Notes: generated from the letters alone by a model not told the origin. Numbered from the stretch's first letter, positions 7,371-15,522 are shown. The stretch: DNA of 64,000 nucleotides from Bacillus safensis FO-36b (GCF_000691165.1 NZ_ASJD01000004.1:1-64000); one strand, 5' to 3'. Numbers and translations are program-made.

Positions 7371-8315
7371 ATGAGCTTGGATTTTGAACGTCCTATTATT
7401 GAACTAAAAGAGAAATTTGATGAATTAAAGAAAATAATGAAAGAAAATAATGTAGATTTATCGTCAGAAATTCATTTATTAGAAAAACGTTTAAATAAAA
7501 TGCAAGATGAAATTTATTCTAATCTTACACCTTTTCAACGAGTTCAAATTGCAAGGCTACGTAACCGGCCCACGACATTGGATTATATACCTTTATTGTT
7601 TACAAACTTTTTCGAACTTCATGGTGATCGATTATATGGTGATGATAAAGCAATGATAGGTGGTATTGCAAAATTTAAAGGAAAGCCCGTTACGGTTATT
7701 GGTCATCAAAGAGGTAGAAGTACAAAGGAAAATATAGAAAGAAATTTTGGAATGTCACATCCAGAAGGATATAGAAAAGCGCTAAGACTTATGAAATAAG
7801 CTGATAAATTTAATCGCCCTATTATTACATTTATTGATACAATAGGCGCCTATCCAGGGAAAGGGTCTGAAGAACGTGGAATTTCTGAAGCGATAGCTCG
7901 AAATCTATTTGAAATGACTACACTTAAAGTGCCAATTGTTTGTATTGTAATTGGAGAGGCATCAAGTGGTGGAGCCCTTGGCATTAGTGTCGGTAACCAT
8001 ATCCATATGTTAGAGTATTCATGGTACTCGGTCATTTCGCCAGAAGGAGCAGCATCTATCCTATGGAAGGACGCTAAGTATGCTCCAGAAGCTGCTGAAC
8101 ATATGAAAATTTCAGCAAAAGATTTAAAACAGTTAGGAATTATTGATGAAATCATTCCTGAAATGAAAGGTGGAGCACAAAATGATATAAAATCACAGGC
8201 AAAAATGATTGAATCTGCAATCGCATCATCTCTAAAACAATTGATACTATTATCTTCGGAAGAGCTAATACAACAGCGATATGAAAAGTATAGACAAATA
8301 GAGAATTATAAATGA
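7371..8315 (+). pseudogene. second acetyl-CoA carboxylase carboxyltransferase alpha subunit (accA-like), nonsense codon 143
   Basis: The 314-codon frame is a full-length AccA relative: [17 protein letters not shown] at the start, [56 protein letters not shown], then [33 protein letters not shown] and [15 protein letters not shown]. AccA with AccD transfers the carboxyl group from biotin to acetyl-CoA in fatty acid synthesis. Codon 143 is TAA (7797-7799) in RLMK-stop-ADKFNRP; the family has Gln there, so CAA changed to TAA. Start ATG 7371 follows GGAGG. The housekeeping accA is expected elsewhere. Pairing with MarR suggests an inducible variant subunit, perhaps once protecting against a carboxyltransferase inhibitor (speculative). 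Confidence 0.85.
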
Positions 8316-8484
8316 AAATATTTAAAGTCCGTATTACATTTCGGAGGATTCTCGCAAAAAGTCTATATATTTTGCAAATAACCTCTTAAACTGGACACAC
8401 CTTTTGGAGCCTTTGTTTTTTTGGGATCAAACATAGTGAATAAGGATTTCAGAAAAACGTCTCCTGAAAAATAAACACCGAAAT

Positions 8485-8514
8485 AAACCCCTGACCTTTA
8501 TGGCCAAGGGTTTT
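8485..8514. terminator. hairpin terminator between accA-like and lysE-like genes
   Basis: AAACCCCTGACC / GGCCAAGGGTTTT forms an imperfect stem with TTTAT in the loop and T on both sides. The rest of 8316-8619 holds no supported gene; a minus-strand frame of about 23 codons near 8368-8437 (FDPKKTKAPKG) is too short to call. Confidence 0.6.
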
Positions 8515-8619
8515 ACTTATTCATTAGTTCGATGTTTTTGCTAATTAAGGCACTCTCATGTTGCAATGAAAATGTTTCTGCGTTAGTATGTATTATCACT
8601 TTTGAAAGGATGTGAGGAG

Positions 8620-9240
8620 ATGAATGACTTTGTGACTTTCCTTCTTCTTACCTTATTTGTCGTTGCTTCTCCTGGAGTTGATTTTGCGTTAATTACTAAA
8701 AGAACCATCGGAACAGGAAAATGTGATGGGATGAAGATGGCATTAGGTCTTACATCTGGCGCTCTCATTCATACACTTGCCGCAGCATTTGGACTTTCTT
8801 TAATTTTAATGAAGTCTGCCTTAGCGTTTGAAATCATTAAGTATTTAGGTGCTATTTATCTTATATATCTAGGCGTGTCTTCTTTCGTCAACAAGAAAAA
8901 AAAAGACGATACATCTTTTCATGATGTTGTAGTTCCAAAACAATCTGCTTTTAAACAAGGTTTAATTTCAAATACTTTAAATCCAAAGGTTGCTATATTC
9001 TTTTTAACGTTTTTACCTCAATTCGTTACACCACAGTTCAATACTAGTCTTCAATTTGTCATTATGGGCTCTATTTATGCCCTATTATCTATACTGTGGT
9101 TTACGACGATTGTATTTCTGCTTGGATACATCAGGAAATTCCTATTATCAACAAAAGTTCAACTGACCATTGACAGAATAACAGGACTAGTTTTAGTAGG
9201 TTTTGGTGTAAAACTTTTGTTTACAAATCCAAAACATTAA
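8620..9240 (+). CDS. LysE-family amino acid exporter
   Basis: 206 residues from ATG 8620 (AAAGGA upstream). Six hydrophobic segments are seen, with the family blocks VVASPGVDFALITKRTIGTGKCDGMKMALGLTSGA near the N-terminus (PGP-like loop), YLGAIYLIYLGVSSF and GLISNTLNPKVAIFFLTFLPQF (NPK motif) in the middle. LysE/RhtB proteins export amino acids or related metabolites across the cytoplasmic membrane; the substrate cannot be predicted. It stands alone between two terminators. Intact and of typical length. Confidence 0.9.
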   Translation: MNDFVTFLLLTLFVVASPGVDFALITKRTIGTGKCDGMKMALGLTSGALIHTLAAAFGLSLILMKSALAFEIIKYLGAIYLIYLGVSSFVNKKKKDDTSFHDVVVPKQSAFKQGLISNTLNPKVAIFFLTFLPQFVTPQFNTSLQFVIMGSIYALLSILWFTTIVFLLGYIRKFLLSTKVQLTIDRITGLVLVGFGVKLLFTNPKH

Positions 9241-9280
9241 ATTTTGACCACAAGTAGAGTTAAATCATTTAAAACATAAA

Positions 9281-9314
9281 AACCCCCTATCCTACACAGG
9301 ACAGGGGGTTTTAC
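9281..9314 (+). terminator. terminator after the LysE-family gene
   Basis: Strong stem AACCCCCTATCCT / AGGACAGGGGGTT with an ACAC loop and TTTT following. Confidence 0.88.
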
Positions 9315-9460
9315 TTATTTTCAATGCTTTTTGAAGAGCTGCTTTTGTCTTCGGACCATAGATACCATCAGCTCTAAGCATGCAAGAGCTGGAATCGTTT
9401 GACCGCATTTTCTATTTTTGCTCCAAAGTAGCCGTCTATCCCATTTTTTCCGCTACCTTT
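9313..9460 (-). pseudogene. remnant of a peptidoglycan-binding domain (phage-type amidase tail)
   Basis: On the minus strand, GSGKNGIDGYFGAKIENAVKRFQ and, after a frame change, ADGIYGPKTKAALQKALK can be read. These are two halves of a PG_binding_1 repeat typical of the C-terminus of phage and Bacillus N-acetylmuramoyl-L-alanine amidases. A stop and a frameshift separate them and no catalytic domain is present upstream, so this is only a scar. The remainder of 9241-9591 has no other gene. Confidence 0.7.
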
Positions 9461-9591
9461 TGAGGTTAGAAAAATACTGTAAGGCATTACTCTAGCATAG
9501 TTTGTTCATTTTAATCATCATAGATTGTTTAGCTCGAATCCTTATTCTATCCCTTGTATTGATATTGAGAATTGGTCAAATGATAACATAT

Positions 9592-9975
9592 TTAATCAGT
9601 GTGTGCGATAGCCTTGACTTCAATCAATTGCTCTGGGAAAGCCAGATATGTCACACCAATGAGACTGCCAGCTGGTCTGTGTTGACCTAAGTATTCCTTG
9701 AATAGATCTATGACCGTTTCGGAGTGTTCTTGTGGATTTGTTAGAAAAATTTCAACATATGCAATGTTGGATTTCGTAGCTCCCAATTCCACCAATACCC
9801 GATCAAGGTTCTCAAATGTTTGCAGAGTCTGAGCTTCAATATTCTCCTTACCAACGAACATACCATTTTTATCGTATGAAAATTGACCTGAAATATAGAT
9901 TATTCCTTTAACGCTATATCCTTGGGTAATACCGTGATCCCATAGATTGTGATTGTAGGTTTTAATATTAGTCAT
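9592..9975 (-). CDS. RidA/YjgF family protein
   Basis: 127 residues with the Rid fold: ITQGYSVKGIIYISGQFSYDKNG at the N-terminus, TFENLDRVLVELGATKSNIAYVEIFLTN in the middle and RPAGSLIGVTYLAFPEQLIEVKAIA at the end. Classical RidA enamine/imine deaminases have an Arg in the PARS motif; here it is PAGS, so the standard deaminase activity is doubtful and this is likely one of the other Rid subfamilies. Divergent from the HxlR gene at 10081, with a palindrome between them, so probably controlled by it. RBS GGAGAG precedes the ATG. Confidence 0.88.
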   Translation of the reverse strand: MTNIKTYNHNLWDHGITQGYSVKGIIYISGQFSYDKNGMFVGKENIEAQTLQTFENLDRVLVELGATKSNIAYVEIFLTNPQEHSETVIDLFKEYLGQHRPAGSLIGVTYLAFPEQLIEVKAIAHTD

Positions 9976-10041
9976 CGTTTTCTCTCCTTTATTTCAAAGT
10001 AAAGTAAGTATAGAATGAATATAGAGAGAAAAAAAGTACGC

Positions 10042-10055
10042 ACTATTTAGATAGT
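10042..10055. promoter_or_regulatory. putative HxlR operator
   Basis: Perfect inverted repeat ACTAT-TTAG-ATAGT in the 105-base gap between the divergent ridA-like and hxlR-like genes. Binding by the neighbouring HxlR regulator is inferred from position only. Confidence 0.5.
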
Positions 10056-10080
10056 TACTACCAGAAAGGATAGTGTCAAT

Positions 10081-10419
10081 ATGAGTATGGCCGATTATAG
10101 AAAAACGGGTAATATCCAAGAGACACCTTTTGGATATACTTTATCAGTTATAGGAGGCAAATGGAAAATGCTAATTCTGTATCTCCTTTCGGAAAATCAA
10201 CCCGTTCGCTTTAATGATATGAAAAGGAGACTTGGAACGATTACCTTTAAAACATTGAGTGCACAACTTAAAGATTTAGAGGCAGATGGGATGATTATAC
10301 GAAAGGAATATCCACAAGTCCCCCCCAAAGTGGAATACAGTCTTACAAATAAGGCAGAAACACTTTTACCAATTTTAGAACAGTTATGTGATTGGGGAGA
10401 GAAAAATCGAAGTAATTAA
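10081..10419 (+). CDS. HxlR-family transcriptional regulator
   Basis: 112 residues. The family signature FGYTLSVIGGKWKMLILYLL (residues about 19-38) is followed by RFNDMKRRLGTITFKTLSAQLKDLEADGMIIRKEYPQVPPKVEYSLT, the HxlR winged helix with its PPKVEY wing. Members often sense reactive electrophiles through a Cys near the N-terminus; none is present at that position here, the only Cys being near the C-terminus (LEQLCDWG). Divergently transcribed from the Rid protein, its likely target. Intact. Confidence 0.9.
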   Translation: MSMADYRKTGNIQETPFGYTLSVIGGKWKMLILYLLSENQPVRFNDMKRRLGTITFKTLSAQLKDLEADGMIIRKEYPQVPPKVEYSLTNKAETLLPILEQLCDWGEKNRSN

Positions 10420-10570
10420 ATTCTTTTTGTATAGATAATTCAAGTATTGACTATGAAGGTTTTGATAAAGCAATGGAGCGTATAGATAACTTCTAATCTA
10501 ATGAATAGTCCCTATCTATCTTGTCTATACGTTTTGAGGTGTTGTATATCCAGTTAACTGTTTCTATTGA

Positions 10571-10598
10571 AAAAAGCCGTCCCTTTGGACGGCAAAAT
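10571..10598 (-). terminator. terminator for the SUKH gene
   Basis: Stem GCCGTCC / GGACGGC with CTTT in the loop (10576-10593) and a T-run on the minus strand. It lies about 80 bases beyond the restored 3' end of the SUKH frame (10673). A T-rich stretch to 10440 also holds a long inverted repeat around CGTATAGA. Confidence 0.8.
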
Positions 10599-10784
10599 GA
10601 TATTCATTTTATTTCATGCTTCCCCAGATAGATCTTCACCAGTATGGCCTGTCTTTGCATGCTCAAAGCTTATTAAAGGAAACTTGTTTGCATAGCAATT
10701 TGTTCTCCTTGATTTACTATAAGTGGATCTTTATTTTTTTCTAAAAATTTAACAATTTGATCCAGAACCTCACTAATTTTTTCG

Positions 10785-11510
10785 TTAATCGGCATATTTT
10801 GATTTAATAAGAAAAATGCAGAGAATCGTATCAGCTACTTGATAAAGCGCATCTTCATCTTTTGTTTTTTCAATATGATATTGCATCTTTTTAAAAAACC
10901 ATTCAATTTCGTTCAAATCAACCATTGGGTAATATTGAATTTTATGCAGATTACCTTCATCAAGGACGTCCAATTCAAATATGGCTTCAAGTTCTTCTTT
11001 ACTTATATGATCTTCATGAAGTTCATATTCACCCTCTGCTGCTTCCTCATCAACAGTGTACTCAGCTGTATAAAGACCTTCCATAAACTCGTCAAAAGAA
11101 TCTGCCAACTTAAAGTCTTCTTCCATTTCTACATCAAAAAAGTGAATTGGGGGATTCTCTTTCGTTTTTCTATAATCCATTGCTACCCATGTATGGCCAC
11201 CCCCGCTAATCAAAACAAGCCCTTCTGGCAGCTCCCACTCTTTTATTAAGTAGGCACTATCCATAATTCCTTCACCTTCTGCAATTCCTAAAAGATGATT
11301 AAATTGAATATGATCCTCAGCCCATGAATTAGAGTGAGTGGTTGGAAAAGCATTATGAACTATATAACCGCCATTCTGTTCTAATATGAGCTTTTTATAT
11401 GTATCTGGCAAAGTGATTCCTAGTTTCTTTTCAGCCTTAGCTACTTCTTCTGCGGTGATCTTTTTTAACGTATAGTAACCTTCATCGTCTATTTCCCAAA
11501 AAGATTTCAA
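10785..11510 (-). CDS. SMI1/KNR4 (SUKH) family immunity-type protein, probable 3' frameshift
   Basis: 241 residues to the first stop. The SUKH core is at residues about 15-130: ITAEEVAKAEKKLGITLPDTYKKLILEQNGGY, LISGGGHTWVAMDYR and PPIHFFDVEMEEDFKLADSFDEFMEGL. SUKH proteins in Bacillus are immunity proteins for polymorphic toxins such as LXG and WapA types. Near 10800-10830 the frame appears to shift: another frame gives FFLLNQNMPINEKISEVLDQIVKFLEKNKDP, ending QTSFL at 10673, which reads like the true C-terminus. No toxin gene is adjacent, so it looks like an orphan immunity gene. The N-terminal two thirds should still fold. Confidence 0.8.
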   Translation of the reverse strand: MKSFWEIDDEGYYTLKKITAEEVAKAEKKLGITLPDTYKKLILEQNGGYIVHNAFPTTHSNSWAEDHIQFNHLLGIAEGEGIMDSAYLIKEWELPEGLVLISGGGHTWVAMDYRKTKENPPIHFFDVEMEEDFKLADSFDEFMEGLYTAEYTVDEEAAEGEYELHEDHISKEELEAIFELDVLDEGNLHKIQYYPMVDLNEIEWFFKKMQYHIEKTKDEDALYQVADTILCIFLIKSKYAD

Positions 11511-11591
11511 AGTTTATTTCCTCCTAGTGTCATTTAATAAAACACCTTTCACGAACTTATATTCTATTAAATTGTTTTTGGTGGTGATTGT

Positions 11592-11711
11592 ATGTTTTAT
11601 CTTGAGAGAAAGATTTATCGTATGAGTCGCTTTCGTAAGAATCCAACAATTGATGATCTGGTAAAGGCGAGAAGATCGTTAGGCAATCAGTCAAAACCTC
11701 CTACCAACTGA
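11592..11711 (+). CDS. short ORF, unknown
   Basis: 39 residues starting MFYLERKIYRMSRFRKNP and ending GNQSKPPTN, with a GGTGGTGAT sequence 4-9 bases ahead of the ATG. It is basic, has no recognised domain and lies between the SUKH gene and the tRNA repeat. It may be a small gene of the island or the tail of a lost one. Confidence 0.3.
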   Translation: MFYLERKIYRMSRFRKNPTIDDLVKARRSLGNQSKPPTN

Positions 11712-11727
11712 AAAAAAATCTGACGGA

Positions 11728-11857
11728 TAAAGTTCGTCGCCAATCAAAAGAAACAGAACAAAAATTCGTTGTCAAAAAAACAAAAAACCCTTGCTAAGCA
11801 AGGGTTTAAACGATGATTCCGACTGGGCTCGAACCAGCGACCTCTACCCTGTCAAGG
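11728..11857. repeat. intact-side copy of the tRNA-Val direct repeat
   Basis: Partner of 335-447: TCGTCGCCAATCAAAAGAAAC, the CCCTTGCTAAGCAAGGG hairpin and the tRNA 3' half (TGATTCC ... ACCAGCGACCTCTACCC). This copy belongs to the functional tRNA gene. The two copies lie about 11.4 kb apart in the same orientation. Confidence 0.7.
11784..11808 (-). terminator. terminator of tRNA-Val
   Basis: Stem AACCCTTGCT / AGCAAGGGTT directly downstream of the tRNA 3' end, followed by TTTTTTG on the minus strand. Confidence 0.85.
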
Positions 11858-11886
11858 TAGCGCTCTCCCAGCTGAGCTACGGAATC
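11814..11886 (-). tRNA. tRNA-Val (anticodon GAC)
   Basis: 73 bases. Acceptor arms GATTCCG / CGGAATC with discriminator A; D-arm GCTC AGCTGGGA GAGC; anticodon arm CTACC TTGACAG GGTAG with GAC at 11851-11853 (plus-strand GTC); T-arm CGCTGG TTCGAGC CCAG. CCA is not encoded. It is the anchor of the direct repeats bounding the accessory region. Confidence 0.95.
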
Positions 11887-11929
11887 GGGTTATGTATCAG
11901 TTCTGGGCTTTCTGTTACTGACAGTCTCT

Positions 11930-11958
11930 ATTATATAACCATCATCATGAGGCGTCAA
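11930..11958 (-). promoter_or_regulatory. sigma-A promoter of tRNA-Val
   Basis: On the minus strand TTGACG (11953-11958), 17-base spacer, TATAAT (11930-11935), about 44 bases ahead of the mature tRNA 5' end. Confidence 0.88.
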
Positions 11959-11980
11959 TGGTTTTGTTCAAAAAAGCCAA

Positions 11981-12005
11981 AAAGCCGGTATCCGCACCGG
12001 CTTTT
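11981..12005 (-). terminator. terminator of metIC
   Basis: Stem AAGCCGGT / ACCGGCTT with loop ATCCGC (11982-12003) and T on both sides. It lies 10 bases after the metC stop. Confidence 0.85.
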
Positions 12006-12014
12006 CACTGACTT

Positions 12015-13193
12015 TTATGACTGATTCACAAGAACTGGCTTTAATTGATCAAGTGCTTGTTTGAAGTCACGTTTGAGGTCTTCTCCGTTTTCGACACCTA
12101 CACTTAAACGAAGCAGCCCATCTGTAATCCCTCTTTTTTCTCTTTCTTCTTTTGGCATAGCCGCATGGGACATTTTGGCTGGGTATGACAGAATCGATTC
12201 GACGGCGCCGAGGCTGACGGCGAATACAGGTAATGTAACGGCATCCACCAATTCTTTGACAGCCGCTTGGTTTTCTAGTTCAAATGAGAGAACGGCTCCT
12301 GCTCCGCTTGCTTGCTTTCGCTGAATATCTGCACCCGGATGGTCATCTAACCCTGGATAGTATACTTTTTTCACCGCAGGATGTTCTTTCAGAAATGTAG
12401 CGAGTTCAATTGCCGTTTGGCTTGCTTTTTCTAATCTGACCTGAAGGGTTTTTAATCCTCTTAGCACGAGCCAGCAATCCTGCACGCCAAGGACTGCACC
12501 GAAGGAGTTTTGCAGTGAATAGAGTTCCTCTCCAAGCTTCTCATCTTTCACCACGGCTAAGCCTGACAGCACATCACTGTGGCCGCTTAAAAATTTCGTT
12601 GCGCTGTGCAGAACAACGTCAACACCAAGGTCCAGCGGACGCTGCAGCGCAGGTGTTAAAAACGTATTATCTAAGAAAGTCAGACAGCCATGCTCTTTCG
12701 CAAGCTGGACGACACCTTCAATATCTGTAATCCCTAGTGTTGGGTTGGACGGTGTTTCCATGTAAATGACCTTTGTATTCGATTGAATGCCTCTTTTGAC
12801 TTCATTCAAATCGGTCATATCCACGAAGGTATGCTCAATCCCAAATCTCGAAAGAACTTGAGTGATCATTCGGAAAGTCCCGCCGTACACATCTCTTGTG
12901 ACAAGGACGTGATCTCCCTTTGATAATAGAAGAAAAGCGGTTGAAATGGCTGCCATGCCTGATGCAAAGGCAAGCCCTCTCGTTCCTCCTTCCAGCGCTG
13001 CAATCGTATCCTCTAATGCTTGACGTGTCGGAGTTCCCGATCTGGAGTAGTCATATTGGCCAAATTCATCGAAGCTGCTTTGATGAAATGTGGATGCATG
13101 CTGAATCGGTACACTGACTGCACCTGTTGAACGGTCTGTTTTAAACGCATTATGAACGAGTTGTGTTTCGAGTGTCCAATCGTGTGTGGTCAT
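12015..13193 (-). CDS. metC: cystathionine beta-lyase
   Basis: 392-residue PLP enzyme of the Cys/Met metabolism family that splits cystathionine to homocysteine, pyruvate and ammonia in methionine synthesis. The PLP lysine lies in LHSATKFLSGHSD (about residues 190-202); YDYSRSGTPTRQALE and ASGMAAISTAF are substrate/PLP-binding blocks, and METPSNPTLGI and LDNTFLTPALQRP also match. Its ATG overlaps the metI stop by four bases, giving translational coupling. The pair corresponds to B. subtilis metI-metC (yjcI-yjcJ) and is controlled by the S-box upstream of metI. Confidence 0.93.
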   Translation of the reverse strand: MTTHDWTLETQLVHNAFKTDRSTGAVSVPIQHASTFHQSSFDEFGQYDYSRSGTPTRQALEDTIAALEGGTRGLAFASGMAAISTAFLLLSKGDHVLVTRDVYGGTFRMITQVLSRFGIEHTFVDMTDLNEVKRGIQSNTKVIYMETPSNPTLGITDIEGVVQLAKEHGCLTFLDNTFLTPALQRPLDLGVDVVLHSATKFLSGHSDVLSGLAVVKDEKLGEELYSLQNSFGAVLGVQDCWLVLRGLKTLQVRLEKASQTAIELATFLKEHPAVKKVYYPGLDDHPGADIQRKQASGAGAVLSFELENQAAVKELVDAVTLPVFAVSLGAVESILSYPAKMSHAAMPKEEREKRGITDGLLRLSVGVENGEDLKRDFKQALDQLKPVLVNQS

Positions 13194-14308
13194 TTGGCGT
13201 GTACCTCCTCTTTTACTTGTGATAGTGCCTGTTTCAAGTCTGCTTTCAGGTCATCTACATGCTCGATGCCAACAGAGAAACGGAGTAGCTTGTTACATAC
13301 ACCGTTTGCAATGCGAATCTCTTCTGGAATATCCATATGCGTTTGCGTTGCAGGATACGTAATGAAGCTTTCGACTCCGCCAAGGCTTTCAGCAAAACAA
13401 ATCGTTTTCAGCTGCTTCAAAAATGGATTGACCCAGTCCTCTTTGGCTACTCGGAATGAAAGCATGCCTCCCTTTCCTGGATAAAGCACATCTTGAATTT
13501 CTGGCTGCTCCTCTAAAAACTGTGCCAGCTCCTTCGCATTTGCCTCGTGCTGGCGCATTCTAAGAGCAAGTGTTTTCATTCCTCTCATTAAAAGCCATGA
13601 GTCAAATGGTGATAGAACCGCTCCAATTGCGTTTTGATGCTGGAACATGTCTTCAGACAGCTGCTCTCCTTTTGTGACCACAAGCCCGGCAAGAACGTCA
13701 TTATGTCCGCCTAAATATTTGGTTGCGCTATGAATGACAATGTCCGCTCCAAGCGTAATGGGCTTTTGCAAGACTGGTGTGTAAAAGGTGTTATCGACAA
13801 TCACCAAAGCGCCATGCTCTTTTGCAATCTTCGCTATTTTTTGAATATCTGTTTCCTGCATCAGTGGGTTTGTCGGTGTTTCAATAAAGACCGCTTTTGT
13901 GTTTGGCGTGATTTTAGAGCGTAAACAGTCTTCATCTGAAAAATCATCATAAAGAAAACGTAAGCCGTACTTTTTCCATTCGTTTTCAAACAAACGGTAT
14001 GTACCGCCATATAGGTCTGAAGAGACGATGAGTTCATCTCCGCTTTCAAATAGAGCCATGATCGTTTGGATCGCCGCCATTCCCGAACTGAAGGCAAAAC
14101 CGGCCGTCCCTTCTTCGAGTGAAGCAATTGCATCCTCTACGAGCTGTCTTGTTGGGTTTTTCGTTCGAATGTAATCAAATCCTGTAGATTCCCCTATGCC
14201 TCTATGTCTGTATGCTGTCGAAAGATAAACGGGAGGACTGACAGTGCCAGTCACCTCTTCGCTACGGTTTCCAATCTGCGCTAATTTCGTTTCCACATGT
14301 TCTGTCAT
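13190..14308 (-). CDS. metI: cystathionine gamma-synthase / O-acetylhomoserine thiolyase
   Basis: 372 residues from ATG 14308, giving MTEHVETKLAQIGNRSEEVTGTV, as in B. subtilis MetI; the longer frame to 14362 only runs back through the riboswitch terminator. PLP lysine in IHSATKYLGGHND, with YIRTKNPTRQLVEDAI and SSGMAAIQTIMALF. It joins an activated homoserine with cysteine (or sulfide), the first committed step to methionine. The first gene of a two-gene operon controlled by the SAM riboswitch at 14347-14508: low SAM allows read-through. Confidence 0.94.
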   Translation of the reverse strand: MTEHVETKLAQIGNRSEEVTGTVSPPVYLSTAYRHRGIGESTGFDYIRTKNPTRQLVEDAIASLEEGTAGFAFSSGMAAIQTIMALFESGDELIVSSDLYGGTYRLFENEWKKYGLRFLYDDFSDEDCLRSKITPNTKAVFIETPTNPLMQETDIQKIAKIAKEHGALVIVDNTFYTPVLQKPITLGADIVIHSATKYLGGHNDVLAGLVVTKGEQLSEDMFQHQNAIGAVLSPFDSWLLMRGMKTLALRMRQHEANAKELAQFLEEQPEIQDVLYPGKGGMLSFRVAKEDWVNPFLKQLKTICFAESLGGVESFITYPATQTHMDIPEEIRIANGVCNKLLRFSVGIEHVDDLKADLKQALSQVKEEVHAK

Positions 14309-14346
14309 TTGACACCATCCTAAGTAAAAATCTGATTTCAAAACAG

Positions 14347-14508
14347 AAAACCCCTTCTTCATAAGAAGAAGGGGTTTAATCGCTTCCTCTTATCTTCCAA
14401 GCAAAAAAGCTGCTTGCTGGATTTAGCACCTTGGTACATCACATGAAGTGATGCATACCGGTTGCTGAGGTTTCAAAGGGCCAGTCCCTCCACCTCTCAC
14501 GATAAGAA
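14347..14508 (-). ncRNA. SAM-I riboswitch (S-box) with terminator
   Basis: On the minus strand the S-box core is plain: CTTATC...GAGAGGTGGAGGGACTGGCCC, then GAAACCTCAGCAACCGG, a P3/P4 region and the closing GATAAGAG (P1 arms at about 14387-14394 and 14501-14506). The expression platform is the terminator AACCCCTTCTTC / GAAGAAGGGGTT at 14349-14376. SAM binding favours termination before metI. In 14509-14729 I see only the AT-rich promoter region shared with yjcH. Confidence 0.95.
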
Positions 14509-14729
14509 TGTGTTGTCTGTCTGTTCTAATTCTTAATACTGTAACCCATTAAATCTCATTTTTCAAGGGGAAATGACATGATTAATTAAAATTTTCTGTA
14601 TTTTATAACAGAATGGATGTTATACGATTTGATTGCATGTTAGCATATAGGAACAATGCTGTTTTTCATGTTACAATGAATGGAAACGTTTCACTTTATG
14701 ATGAATTTGGTTAGCTGGAGGAATGGATT

Positions 14730-15470
14730 ATGGTGAAGAAAACAGGAATCATTCAAGAAGAAACCTTACAGTCAAAAGAACTTGGGGCGGACATGACCAT
14801 TTTGATCTATTTGCCAGTCAATTACTCCCCCCTTTATACATATCATGTCATCATTGCCCAGGATGGTCATGATTATTTCCGCCTAGGCAAAATAGGCAGA
14901 CAGGCAGAAGAATTGATGCAAAACAAAGAAATGGAACGCTCGATTATCATTGGTGTTCCTTATGAAAATGTCACAGAAAGACGAAACACGTATCATCCAG
15001 ACGGTACAAAGTTTGAAGCGTATAAACGCTTTTTAGCAAATGAACTGGTCCCTTATATTGATAAACACTATCCAACCTATCAAATTGGATCAGGACGGAC
15101 GTTTATTGGTGATTCACTGGGTGCGACGATTTCCCTCATGACAGCCATTGATTATCCTTCTTTATTTGGCGGGCTGATCTTGCAGTCCCCTTACGTTGAC
15201 GAGTCGGTTTTAGAAGCCGTCAAACAGTCGACAGCCCTTTCTCATTATGCCATTATCCATCAAATTGGGCTTGAGGAAACGGCTGTGAAAACAACAGATG
15301 GCCAGGTGCTTGATTTTGTTCAGCCGAACGAAGATTTAAAGACCCTTCTTGAACAATCTGGTGCGGATTACTTATTTGAGACATTCGAAGGGGATCATAA
15401 ATGGACGTTTTGGCAGCCGCTCATTGCGCCTTCGTTAAAAAGAATGCTCCCATATTCGTTAATCAACTGA
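14730..15470 (+). CDS. yjcH: esterase of the EntFES / esterase-D family (YjcH)
   Basis: 246-residue alpha/beta hydrolase. The nucleophile elbow is FIGDSLGATIS (Ser about residue 127), the acid lies in the GADYLFETFEGDHKWTFW block and the histidine is in GDHKW. HVIIAQDGHDYFRLG supplies the oxyanion region. No signal peptide, so cytosolic. RBS GGAGG eight bases before ATG 14730. It lies directly ahead of yjcG and yjcF on the same strand, as in B. subtilis, and may be cotranscribed. The physiological substrate is unknown. Confidence 0.85.
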   Translation: MVKKTGIIQEETLQSKELGADMTILIYLPVNYSPLYTYHVIIAQDGHDYFRLGKIGRQAEELMQNKEMERSIIIGVPYENVTERRNTYHPDGTKFEAYKRFLANELVPYIDKHYPTYQIGSGRTFIGDSLGATISLMTAIDYPSLFGGLILQSPYVDESVLEAVKQSTALSHYAIIHQIGLEETAVKTTDGQVLDFVQPNEDLKTLLEQSGADYLFETFEGDHKWTFWQPLIAPSLKRMLPYSLIN

Positions 15471-15522
15471 ATTTTGTTATAATAAACAATAATAAATACT
15501 TTCTTATTCAGGAGGGAACATG

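Noticed and set aside
8368-8437. Minus-strand peptide frame containing FDPKKTKAPKG
   Set aside because: About 23 codons, no clear RBS at the ATG and no family; could be a relic, but not supportable as a gene.
11791-12024. 77-codon plus-strand frame over the tRNA-Val gene
   Set aside because: It reads the tRNA and its promoter in the antisense direction.
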